64,000 nucleotides of DNA. Source: CAVSRC01 sp963762605. GTDB lineage: Bacteria > Pseudomonadota > Alphaproteobacteria > Rhizobiales > Kaistiaceae. Position 1 is the stretch's first letter, and every line of letters begins with the position of its first letter. Location of the stretch: assembly GCA_963762605.1 (NCBI GenBank), contig CAVXLJ010000011.1, positions 1 to 64,000 of the forward strand, in the 5' to 3' direction. Positions 32,618 to 40,749 of the stretch are shown piece after piece. Position numbers and translations under genes: made by a program. Under the pieces are notes generated by a model. It did not search any database, was not told the DNA's origin, and saw only the letters and a program-made list of their open reading frames with translations.

Positions 32618-33510
32618 GCCGCAAAGGCATCATTCTCGCCGGCGGCGCCGGCACGCGGCTCCATCCACTGACGCTGGTGACCTCGAAGCAGCTTCTGCCG
32701 GTCTATGACAAGCCGATGATCTACTACCCGCTGGCGACCCTCATGCTGGCGGGCATTCGTGACATCCTGATCATCACCACGCCGGAGCAGGCGCCGGCTT
32801 TTCAGCAGCTCCTCGGCGACGGATCGCACTGGGGGATCGCGATCCACTATGCCGACCAGCCCAAGCCGGAAGGACTGGCGCAAGCCTTCACCATCGGCGC
32901 CGGCTTTGTGGGCGACGACCCATCCTGTCTCGTGCTCGGCGACAACATCGTCTACGGCCACGGGCTGACCGAACGGCTGCATCTGGCCAGCCACCGGCAA
33001 GCCGGCGCGACTATCTTCGCCTATCACGTCGAGGACCCGCAGCGTTACGGCGTGGTCGCCTTCGACCGCACCGGCAGGGCGACGTCGATCGAAGAGAAAC
33101 CGAAGGAGCCGAAATCCGACTGGGCGGTGATCGGGCTCTATTTCTACGACGGCACGGCGGTGGAGCGCGCCCGCGCGCTAAAGCCGTCGGCGCGCGGCGA
33201 ATACGAGATCACCGATCTCAACAACAGCTATCTCGTCGATGGGGCACTCGACGTGGTGTCGCTCGGGCGCGGCTTCGCCTGGTTCGATGCCGGAACCCAC
33301 AATTCCCTGCTCGAGGCCGCCGAGTTCGTGCGGCTCATCCAGGGCCGTCAGCACCAGCTGATCGCCTCTCCGGACGAGATCGCCTATGCGCTGGGCTGGA
33401 TCGACGCCGAGGAACTGGAGCAGCTCGCCCACGACCTCGGCAAGACCGAATACGGCCGCACGCTGGCGCAGATCGCCAAGGCCCAGCGGCCGAGCCTCAA
33501 TGGATCCTGA
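32614..33510 (+). CDS. rfbA: Glucose-1-phosphate thymidylyltransferase
   Basis: RfbA makes dTDP-glucose from dTTP and glucose-1-phosphate, the first step of dTDP-rhamnose synthesis. The 298-residue protein begins MSRKGIILAGGAGTRLHPLT (nucleotide loop), followed by SKQLLPVYDKPMIYYPL, LVLGDNIVYGHG, YGVVAFD, SIEEKPKEPKSDWAVIGLYFYD, and GRGFAWFDAGTHNSLLEA. The ATG overlaps the rfbD stop (ATGA) after AAGGGGG. No rfbC is found in this block. Confidence 0.95.
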   Translation: MSRKGIILAGGAGTRLHPLTLVTSKQLLPVYDKPMIYYPLATLMLAGIRDILIITTPEQAPAFQQLLGDGSHWGIAIHYADQPKPEGLAQAFTIGAGFVGDDPSCLVLGDNIVYGHGLTERLHLASHRQAGATIFAYHVEDPQRYGVVAFDRTGRATSIEEKPKEPKSDWAVIGLYFYDGTAVERARALKPSARGEYEITDLNNSYLVDGALDVVSLGRGFAWFDAGTHNSLLEAAEFVRLIQGRQHQLIASPDEIAYALGWIDAEELEQLAHDLGKTEYGRTLAQIAKAQRPSLNGS

Positions 33511-33645
33511 CGGTCAGCGTCGCCACGAACCGGCAATTTCTGATTGCAATCACCCTGCCAAGCGATATGTACGGCCGGATTGATCGATCGGTCGGACGCG
33601 CTACATTGGGGCTTCGGCCACAAAGCGGCCGGCACTGGAGCGGCG

Positions 33646-34668
33646 ATGGATCCGACGATAGCCACGGCGCATGCACCGCTTGTCGACCGGTTCGGCCGGG
33701 CGATCACCTATCTGCGCGTCTCGGTGACCGACCGCTGCGACTTCCGCTGCGTCTACTGCATGGCCGAGGACATGACCTTCCTGCCCAAAAAGGAGGTGCT
33801 CAGCCTGGAGGAACTCGACCGCCTGTGCTCGGCATTCGTGGCGCGCGGCGTGCGCAAGCTGCGGCTGACCGGCGGCGAGCCGCTTGTGCGCAAGAACGTG
33901 ATGTCGCTGGTTCGCGGGCTCTCCCGCCACGTGCAGGCCGGCACGCTCGACGAGCTGACGCTCACCACCAATGGCTCGCAACTCGCCCGTTTCGCCGGAG
34001 AACTCGCCGAGGCCGGCGTTCGTCGCATTAATGTCTCCGTCGATACCCTTGATCCGATTAAGTTTCGGACGATTACGCGCTGGGGCGATCTGGCCCAGGT
34101 GCTGGACGGGATCGCGGCCGCGCAGGCCGCCGGTTTGCACGTGAAGATCAACGCAGTGGCGCTCAAGGACGTCAACGAGGAGGAGATCGACGACCTCATC
34201 CGCTGGACCCACGGTGCCGGCATGGATTTGACCCTGATCGAGACCATGCCGCTCGGCGAGATCGGCACCGACCGCACCGACCAATATCTGCCGCTGAGCC
34301 AGGTCAGGGCGCGGCTGGAGCACCACTGGACGCTTGAAGACCTCCCCGATTCGACCGGCGGGCCGGCGCGCTATGTGAAGATCGCCGAGACCGGCGGACG
34401 GCTCGGCTTCATCACGCCGCTGACGCATAATTTCTGCGAGGGCTGCAACCGGGTGCGGGTGACCTGCACCGGCACGCTCTATATGTGCCTCGGCCAGGAA
34501 GACGCCGCCGATCTGCGCGCGCCGCTCAGGGCATCCGAGGGCGACGAACTGCTGCATGCGGCCATCGACGAGGCCATCGGCCGCAAGCCCAAGGGCCACG
34601 ACTTCGTCATCGACCGGGCCCACCAGCGCCCGGCCGTCTCCCGCCACATGAGCATGACGGGGGGGTAG
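33646..34668 (+). CDS. moaA: GTP 3',8-cyclase (molybdenum cofactor biosynthesis)
   Basis: MoaA is a radical-SAM enzyme that starts molybdopterin synthesis from GTP. The 340-residue protein has the SAM cluster C31-x3-C35-x2-C38 (RCDFRCVYC), the GGEPL motif, and a second cluster C264-x2-C267-x13-C281 (NFCEGCNRV ... YMC). The C-terminal Gly-Gly required for activity is present (SMTGG). The ATG at 33646 is preferred over 33544, which adds 34 unrelated residues. moaD and moaE are at 58.4-59.2 kb on the opposite strand; moaC is not in the window. Confidence 0.95.
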   Translation: MDPTIATAHAPLVDRFGRAITYLRVSVTDRCDFRCVYCMAEDMTFLPKKEVLSLEELDRLCSAFVARGVRKLRLTGGEPLVRKNVMSLVRGLSRHVQAGTLDELTLTTNGSQLARFAGELAEAGVRRINVSVDTLDPIKFRTITRWGDLAQVLDGIAAAQAAGLHVKINAVALKDVNEEEIDDLIRWTHGAGMDLTLIETMPLGEIGTDRTDQYLPLSQVRARLEHHWTLEDLPDSTGGPARYVKIAETGGRLGFITPLTHNFCEGCNRVRVTCTGTLYMCLGQEDAADLRAPLRASEGDELLHAAIDEAIGRKPKGHDFVIDRAHQRPAVSRHMSMTGG

Positions 34669-34770
34669 AACCATCCCGCTGGCTCAAGGTCGGGCGCACC
34701 GACCAGCGCCGCGCCTGTCGATTCCGCGCCAGCTCCCCTCAAGCAGGACGCACTGTTGCCCGGCAGTCAC

Positions 34771-34797
34771 AACTGCGAAATATTATTATTCGCAGTT
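34771..34797. promoter_or_regulatory. Perfect 9-bp-arm palindrome, operator-like
   Basis: AACTGCGAA and TTCGCAGTT flank an AT-only 9-base centre (ATATTATTA). It sits in a markedly AT-rich stretch, 66 bp upstream of the exported papain-like protease. AT arms and centre suggest an operator or a promoter-overlapping site rather than a terminator. Confidence 0.5.
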
Positions 34798-34862
34798 CAA
34801 AAGTCGTGCGACGCAAATATACTCGCGAAAGATGCAGCACGTCATTTCGATGGGGGACCGCG

Positions 34863-35498
34863 ATGCCTTCTGCGATGTTGACCAGACGTGCCCTGATCGC
34901 CGGAGTTGCAGCAACGCTTGCGTCCGGAAGACAGGCTTATGCCGGGCTTGCATGCTCCCAGTTCAATTCCATGGGCGTTCAGCAATGCACGGCCGGCCTC
35001 GAGATCGGGCAGACGACAACCGCGCGACAGCGGTGTCCAGAATGGTGCTGGGCAGCGTGCATCGAGACGATCTTTGCCCTGCATGGCAAGAGCGTCCCGC
35101 AGGAAGCAATCGTCGACAAGATATTCGGCGGTCCGGCCTGCTCAGCGGCCGTCGGGCCGCAGATCATCGGCGCCATAGACGGCATATGGACGGAGACGAA
35201 CGGCAGGCAGTTTTCTGCGCGCGCAGTACCGTTGCTCGACATGCAATTCGGCATATGGACGCCCAACGCGGCCGCTGCCGTCGCGATTGAACTTGCCAAC
35301 AACAATCCGCTCATTAATGGCGCACTGGGACATGCGACCGTCCTGACCGCGATGACCTATTTGCGTGACATTTATGGCCGCGGAATGCCGATGCAGATCG
35401 TTGTGCGCGATCCTTGGCCCGAGAGTCCGAACCGTCGGATGCTCACCGTACAGGAGGTCGCCGGAACCAACTTTCTCGCGGCTATCCGGGTCTCCTGA
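34863..35498 (+). CDS. Exported papain-like cysteine protease (C70-like)
   Basis: A 211-residue product. The N-terminus MPSAMLTRRALIAGVAATLASG looks like a Tat or Sec signal (twin Arg then hydrophobic). The mature part carries a papain-like triad layout: C62 in RQRCPEWCWAACIETIF, H157 in GALGHATVLTAM, and D183 in VVRDPWPESP. The C-x3-WCWAAC context resembles the AvrRpt2/C70 type of papain-like proteases; C58 and C66 may form a structural disulfide or choose the nucleophile. It should be periplasmic or secreted. The start used is ATG 34863 after GGGGACCG. The flanking DNA (34.67-34.86 kb) is AT-rich with a palindrome, possibly a sign of acquisition. Confidence 0.75.
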   Translation: MPSAMLTRRALIAGVAATLASGRQAYAGLACSQFNSMGVQQCTAGLEIGQTTTARQRCPEWCWAACIETIFALHGKSVPQEAIVDKIFGGPACSAAVGPQIIGAIDGIWTETNGRQFSARAVPLLDMQFGIWTPNAAAAVAIELANNNPLINGALGHATVLTAMTYLRDIYGRGMPMQIVVRDPWPESPNRRMLTVQEVAGTNFLAAIRVS

Positions 35499-35661
35499 CG
35501 GGCGCCGGACGCCGTCTCCCGTCCCACGCACCATGGCCCATGGCCTCGGATATGGCGGCGAAATGCCCCGCATCCCTCGCGCAAAGGTGACTGTGGACGC
35601 TGGGGCCAAGGGCCTATAACCGCGACCGACGACAGTAACCGCAGGACGTGAATCCGCCCGC

Positions 35662-36402
35662 ATGGCCATCTCATCTGTGACCCTTTCGGGCGCGGCCGTC
35701 GCCGGGCTCGTCTCGTTTCTTTCGCCCTGCGTGCTGCCGCTGGTGCCGCCCTATCTCTGCTACATGGCCGGCGTCAGCCTCGACCAGCTCACCGGCAAGG
35801 GTGACGTACAGGTGGCCAGGCGCACCGTGCTCGGCGCTTCCGTGGCTTTTGTGCTGGGCTTTTCCACCGTGTTCATCGCACTTGGCGCCGCCGCGACGGC
35901 CGTCGGGCAGCTGGTGCGCAGCCATATCGACGTGCTCTCCGTGGTCGGCGGCGTGGTCATCATCGTCATGGGGCTGCACTTCCTCGGCGTCTTCCGCATC
36001 GCGTTTCTGAGCCGCGAGGCGCGCCTGCAGGTCTCCAATCAGGCGGCCGGGCCGGTCGGCGCCTATGTCATGGGGCTGGCCTTCGCCTTCGGCTGGACGC
36101 CGTGCATCGGGCCGGTGCTGGCGGCGATCCTGGCCGTTGCCGGCAGCGAGCAGACCGTGACCCGCGGGGCGCTGCTGCTCGGCGCCTATTCGCTCGGTCT
36201 CGGCATTCCCTTCATCGTCGCCGGGCTCTTCTCCGGGCCGTTCCTCGGCTTCATGCGCCGCTTCCGCGCCCATCTCGGCACGGTCGAGAAAGTGATGGGT
36301 GGGCTGCTGGTGGTCACCGGCGTGCTGTTCATCACCGGCGGCATGGCCAGCGTCTCCTACTGGCTGCTGGAGACCTTTCCGGTGCTCTCCAACATCGGCT
36401 AG
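35662..36402 (+). CDS. ccdA: Cytochrome c biogenesis protein CcdA
   Basis: CcdA, the short DsbD-like form, moves reducing power from cytoplasmic thioredoxin across the inner membrane for cytochrome c assembly and periplasmic thiol redox. The 246-residue protein has about six helices and the two redox cysteines in the typical places: C23 in FLSPCVLPLVPPYLC and C148 in WTPCIGPVLAAIL. It stands between the protease and glmU without an obvious partner in the window. Confidence 0.92.
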   Translation: MAISSVTLSGAAVAGLVSFLSPCVLPLVPPYLCYMAGVSLDQLTGKGDVQVARRTVLGASVAFVLGFSTVFIALGAAATAVGQLVRSHIDVLSVVGGVVIIVMGLHFLGVFRIAFLSREARLQVSNQAAGPVGAYVMGLAFAFGWTPCIGPVLAAILAVAGSEQTVTRGALLLGAYSLGLGIPFIVAGLFSGPFLGFMRRFRAHLGTVEKVMGGLLVVTGVLFITGGMASVSYWLLETFPVLSNIG

Positions 36403-36500
36403 ACCAGAGAATCAGCGATAATGCCGGCCTGCCGGCAAGCGCCTTCTTGTCGCCACAGGCGGCGGGCGAAGGTCGCTGCAATCGGCCACGTGGGGAAGCC

Positions 36501-37859
36501 ATGCCGAAACGGACCTGCCTAGCGATCATTCTCGCCGCCGGCGAGGGCACGCGAATGAAGTCCGCCACACCCAAGGTGCTGCACAAGATTGGCGGCTTGC
36601 CCATGCTCGGCCATGTGCTGAAGGCGGCGCAAGCCGGCGGCGCCGACGCGCTCGCCGTGGTCATCGGGCCCGGCATGGAAGCGGTCGGCGCCTTTCTCGC
36701 CAAGGAAGCGCCGGATGCCACACCCTTCGTGCAGGAGCAGCGGCTCGGCACCGGCCATGCGGTCCTGACCGCGAAGAAGGCGATCAATCGCGGCGCCGAT
36801 GACGTGCTGGTGCTCTTCGGCGATACGCCGCTGGTGACCGGCAAGACGCTGAAGCGTCTGCGCGCGGCCTTGGCCCGCGGCGCCGACATCGCGGTGCTCG
36901 GCTTCCGCCCGCCCGATCCCACCGGCTATGGCCGGCTGATCATGCAGGGCCGGCAACTCGTGGCGATCCGCGAGGAGAAGGACGCGAGCGCGCAAGAGAA
37001 GGCGATCGACCTCTGCAATGCCGGCGTCATGGCGTTCCGCGGGCAGGGGCTCACGCGGCTCCTCGACAAGCTTGGCAATGGCAACGCCAAGGGCGAATAC
37101 TACCTGACCGACGCGGTGGAGATTGCCGGCAAGGCCGGGCGGACGATCGCCGTAATTGAGGCGGACGCCGACGAGGTGGCCGGCATCAACTCGCGCGGGC
37201 AGCTCGCCCATGTCGAAGGGCTCTGGCAGAAGCGGGCGCGCGAGGCGGCAATGGCGGCCGGCGTCACCATGATCGCGCCATCGACGGTGTGGTTCAGCCA
37301 CGATACCCGGCTCGGCCGCGACGTGACTCTGGAGCCCAACATCTTCTTCGGCCCGGGCGTGACAGTCGCCGACAATGTCGTCATCCGCGCCAATTGCCAT
37401 ATCGAAGGCGCAGCAATTGCCAGCGGCGCCATCATCGGCCCCTTCGCGCGGCTGAGGCCGGGTGCCGACATCGGCGAGAACGTTCACATCGGCGATTTCG
37501 TCGAGGTGAAGAGTGCCCGCCTCGATGCCGGCGCCAAGGCCAATCATCTGGCGTATATCGGCGACGCCCATATCGGGGCCAAGACCAATATCGGCGCCGG
37601 CACGATCACCGCCAATTACGACGGCTTCGACAAGTTCCGCACCGAGATCGGCGCCGGGGTCTCCATCGGCTCCAATGCCGTGCTGGTGGCGCCGGTGACC
37701 ATCGGCGATGGCGCCAGCGTGGCGGCCGGCAGCGTGATCTCCCGCGACGTGGCGGCAGATGCGCTCGCCATCGCCCGCGGCCAGCAGGTCGAGAAGCCCG
37801 AATGGGCGCGGAAGTTCCGCGAGAAGAAGCTTGCCGACAGGGCGGCGAGGAAGAAATAG
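36501..37859 (+). CDS. glmU: Bifunctional GlcNAc-1-P uridylyltransferase / GlcN-1-P acetyltransferase
   Basis: GlmU makes UDP-GlcNAc for peptidoglycan and lipid A. In the 452-residue protein the N-terminal pyrophosphorylase has LAAGEGTRMKS, VLFGDTPLV and FRPPDPTGYGRLI. The C-terminal left-handed beta-helix has EPNIFFGPGV, HIEGA, GPFARLRPG, IGDFVEVK and NIGAGTITANYDGFDK, with the acetyl-CoA site. The ATG at 36501 is used; the frame stays open upstream inside ccdA. glmS follows after a 260-bp spacer. Confidence 0.96.
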   Translation: MPKRTCLAIILAAGEGTRMKSATPKVLHKIGGLPMLGHVLKAAQAGGADALAVVIGPGMEAVGAFLAKEAPDATPFVQEQRLGTGHAVLTAKKAINRGADDVLVLFGDTPLVTGKTLKRLRAALARGADIAVLGFRPPDPTGYGRLIMQGRQLVAIREEKDASAQEKAIDLCNAGVMAFRGQGLTRLLDKLGNGNAKGEYYLTDAVEIAGKAGRTIAVIEADADEVAGINSRGQLAHVEGLWQKRAREAAMAAGVTMIAPSTVWFSHDTRLGRDVTLEPNIFFGPGVTVADNVVIRANCHIEGAAIASGAIIGPFARLRPGADIGENVHIGDFVEVKSARLDAGAKANHLAYIGDAHIGAKTNIGAGTITANYDGFDKFRTEIGAGVSIGSNAVLVAPVTIGDGASVAAGSVISRDVAADALAIARGQQVEKPEWARKFREKKLADRAARKK

Positions 37860-37924
37860 CGTTCCCCGGACGCGCTGCAGCGTGAAACGGTGCAGCGCAG
37901 ATGCGGGGGCTATGCAGCGTATAG

Positions 37925-37971
37925 GTCCGGGTTCTGCGGCGCGGCACTACGCACCGCGCCGCGCCCGGGAC
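37925..37971 (+). terminator. Strong compound hairpin between glmU and glmS
   Basis: A 9-bp perfect stem (GCGGCGCGG / CCGCGCCGC, loop CACTACGCA) sits inside outer arms GTCCGGG / CCCGGGAC with a one-base bulge. A smaller stem, CGCTGCA / TGCAGCG, lies just upstream (about 37871-37895). There is no T-run, so this may be a terminator of glmU or a structured leader of glmS. Confidence 0.4.
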
Positions 37972-38119
37972 ACGCCTCGCGATTAACGACAACACCAAGA
38001 CATGCGCCGCTCCGGCCAGCGCTGTCGTATATCAGGAGCGAAACAGCTTTTGATTTCCAGCTCTTGGCCTTCCGCAGCTACATGAGTTCGAGCAGGCGGG
38101 AATCGGGGAGTTTTCGGAT

Positions 38120-39946
38120 ATGTGCGGAATTGTCGGCATCCTCGGTCAGGAACCGGTGGCGCCGCTGCTGGTCGACGCGCTGAAGCGCCTGGAATATCGC
38201 GGCTATGACTCGGCCGGCGTGGCAACGCTCGAAAACGGCCACCTGACCCGCCGCCGCGCCGAGGGCAAGCTGCGCAATCTGGAAGCCAAGCTCGCCAGCC
38301 AGCCGCTCGCCGGGCATACCGGCATCGGCCATACGCGCTGGGCGACCCACGGCGCGCCGACCGAAGGCAACGCCCACCCGCATGCCACGGCGCGCCTTGC
38401 GCTGGTCCACAACGGCATCATCGAGAATTTCCGCGAGCTGCGCGAGGAGCTCACCGCCGCCGGCGCCAAGTTCCTGACCGAGACCGACACCGAGGTCGTC
38501 GCCCACCTCATCACCCACAATCTCGACGCAGGGCAGGCACCGGCAGAGGCCGTCCGCGAGGCCCTGAAGCGGCTGCGCGGCGCCTTCGCCTTCGCCATCA
38601 TCTTCGAGGGCGAGGACGACCTCATGATCGGCGCCCGCCGCGGCAGCCCGCTCGCCGTGGGCTACGGCGAGGACCAAATGTATTTCGGCTCGGACGCGAT
38701 TGCGCTGGCACCGTTCACCGACCGCGTCGCCTATCTCGACGACGGCGACTGGGCAGTGCTCACCCGTGCCGGCGCCACCATCTATGACGAGACCGGCGCC
38801 AGGGCCGAGCGTCCGATCGTACGCACGGCCGCCTCGAGCCTGCTGGTCGACCGCGGCAACCACCGCCACTTCATGGCCAAGGAGATCCACGAGCAGCCCG
38901 AGGTCGTCGGCCATACGCTCGCCCATTATCTCGACCTCGCCAGGGGCCACTGCGCGCTGCCCAAGGATTTCGACATCGATTTCGCCGCGCTCGACCGCCT
39001 GTCGATCACCGCCTGCGGCACCGCCTCCTATGCCGGCATCGTCGCCAAATACTGGTTCGAACGCTTCGCCCGTCTGCCTACCGACATCGATATCGCTTCG
39101 GAGTTCCGCTATCGCGAACAGCCGCTGGCGCCCAAGGGCCTCTCGATCGTCATCTCGCAGTCGGGCGAGACCGCCGACACGCTGGCCTCGCTGCGCTATG
39201 CCAAGCAAGAGCGCCAGAAGGTCGCGGCGATCGTCAACGTCGCCGAATCCACCATCGCGCGCGAGGCGGACTACGTGCTGCCGACGCTGGCCGGGCCGGA
39301 GATCGGCGTCGCCTCGACCAAGGCCTTCACCTGTCAGCTCGCGGTGCTGGCGGTGCTGGCCATCGCCGCCGGCCGGGCGCGCGGGGTGCTGTCGGCGAAA
39401 GACGAGGAGAAGCTGGTCGGCGCCTTGAGCGAAGTGCCGCGTCTGATGAACGAGGCGCTGCGGCTGGAGACGGCGATCGAGGCGCTTGCCCGCGAGATTT
39501 CCCACGTCCATCACGTGCTCTATCTCGGTCGCGGCACCAGCTTCCCGATCGCGCTCGAAGGCGCGCTCAAGCTCAAGGAGATCTCCTACATCCACGCCGA
39601 AGGCTATGCCGCCGGCGAGCTCAAGCACGGGCCCATCGCGCTCATCGACGAAACCATGCCGGTCGTGGTGATCGCACCCTACGATCGCATCTTCGAGAAG
39701 ACCGTTTCCAACATGCAGGAGGTCGCCGCCCGCGGTGGCCGGATCATCCTGATAACCGACAAGAAGGGGCGGGAAGCGGCGGCCATCGACGCCGTCGAAA
39801 CCCTGATTTTGCCGGAAATGCCGGCCAGCGTCGCCCCGCTGGTCTACGCCCTGCCGGTGCAGCTTCTGGCCTATCACACGGCTGTCATACTGGGCACCGA
39901 TGTTGACCAGCCCAGGAATCTCGCCAAGTCGGTCACGGTGGAGTGA
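38120..39946 (+). CDS. glmS: Glutamine-fructose-6-phosphate aminotransferase
   Basis: GlmS makes glucosamine-6-phosphate from fructose-6-P and glutamine. The 608-residue protein starts MCGIVGILG with the N-terminal Cys nucleophile exposed after Met removal. The glutaminase part has IGHTRWATHG and HNGIIENF; the isomerase part has two SIS domains, with TACGTASYAG, SQSGETADT and the C-terminal DQPRNLAKSVTVE. It is in the same direction as glmU, which uses its downstream product. Confidence 0.97.
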   Translation: MCGIVGILGQEPVAPLLVDALKRLEYRGYDSAGVATLENGHLTRRRAEGKLRNLEAKLASQPLAGHTGIGHTRWATHGAPTEGNAHPHATARLALVHNGIIENFRELREELTAAGAKFLTETDTEVVAHLITHNLDAGQAPAEAVREALKRLRGAFAFAIIFEGEDDLMIGARRGSPLAVGYGEDQMYFGSDAIALAPFTDRVAYLDDGDWAVLTRAGATIYDETGARAERPIVRTAASSLLVDRGNHRHFMAKEIHEQPEVVGHTLAHYLDLARGHCALPKDFDIDFAALDRLSITACGTASYAGIVAKYWFERFARLPTDIDIASEFRYREQPLAPKGLSIVISQSGETADTLASLRYAKQERQKVAAIVNVAESTIAREADYVLPTLAGPEIGVASTKAFTCQLAVLAVLAIAAGRARGVLSAKDEEKLVGALSEVPRLMNEALRLETAIEALAREISHVHHVLYLGRGTSFPIALEGALKLKEISYIHAEGYAAGELKHGPIALIDETMPVVVIAPYDRIFEKTVSNMQEVAARGGRIILITDKKGREAAAIDAVETLILPEMPASVAPLVYALPVQLLAYHTAVILGTDVDQPRNLAKSVTVE

Positions 39947-40017
39947 AGTGTCGCGCGAAAACGCGATCTCTGCCATGATGCCGGCGGGGCGGAGTCGGGC
40001 TTGGCAGGGATGCTGGC

Positions 40018-40749
40018 ATGGATCCGGAAGACGATAGCATCGGGCCTCATCATCCTGACGCATCGCGCCGCATAACAGTGATGCACCGGTTGCGGAACTA
40101 TTTCCTGACCGGCACGATCATCGCGGCGCCACTGTTCCTGACGATCTACATCACCTGGACCTTCGTGAAGTGGGTGGACAGCTTCGTAACGCCGTTCATC
40201 CCGCCGATGTACCGGCCGGACCACTACCTGCCATTCTCGGTGCCCGGCTTTGGACTGGTCGTGGCGCTTGTCTTCCTCACGCTGCTCGGCTTTCTGACCG
40301 CCAATTTCATCGGCCGCCAGACGGTGCTGCTCGGCGAATCCGTGCTCGGCCGCATGCCGATCGTTCGCAACCTCTATCGCGGGCTGAAGCAGATCTTCGA
40401 GACGGTGCTGTCGCGGCGGGCGGGTGCCTTCAGGACGGTGGCGCTGATCGAATATCCGCGCAAGGGCATCTGGTCGCTGGTCTTCGTGGCCGCGGACGCC
40501 CGCGGCGAGATCCGCCACCGTCTTGACGAGACCGTGGCCGTGTTCCTGCCGACCACGCCGAATCCGACCTCCGGCTTCCTGCTCTTCGTCAAGCGCGCCG
40601 ACATGATCGTTCTCGACATGTCGGTCGAGGATGCGGCCAAGATGGTCATCTCGGCCGGTCTGGTGACGCCGGAATTCGTGGCGGAGAACTCGCGGGAGCT
40701 GACGCGCGAGGAGATCGAGCGTCGGTTCAACCCGCCCTCAGCAGCCTGA
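40018..40749 (+). CDS. DUF502-family membrane protein
   Basis: A 243-residue inner-membrane protein with two helices near the N-terminus (YFLTGTIIAAPLFLTIYITW and LVVALVFLTLLGFLTANFIG) and a cytoplasmic C-terminal domain. It matches the DUF502 pattern: PGFG, GRxxL, PIVRNLYRGLKQIFETV, and FLPTTPNPTSGFLLFV. DUF502 proteins are widespread and of unknown function. The 3' end overlaps recG, on the opposite strand, by 23 bp. Confidence 0.85.
   Translation: MDPEDDSIGPHHPDASRRITVMHRLRNYFLTGTIIAAPLFLTIYITWTFVKWVDSFVTPFIPPMYRPDHYLPFSVPGFGLVVALVFLTLLGFLTANFIGRQTVLLGESVLGRMPIVRNLYRGLKQIFETVLSRRAGAFRTVALIEYPRKGIWSLVFVAADARGEIRHRLDETVAVFLPTTPNPTSGFLLFVKRADMIVLDMSVEDAAKMVISAGLVTPEFVAENSRELTREEIERRFNPPSAA

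Noticed and set aside
38078..40063. 661-residue minus-strand frame across glmS
   Set aside because: Antisense shadow of glmS; low-complexity composition and no motifs.
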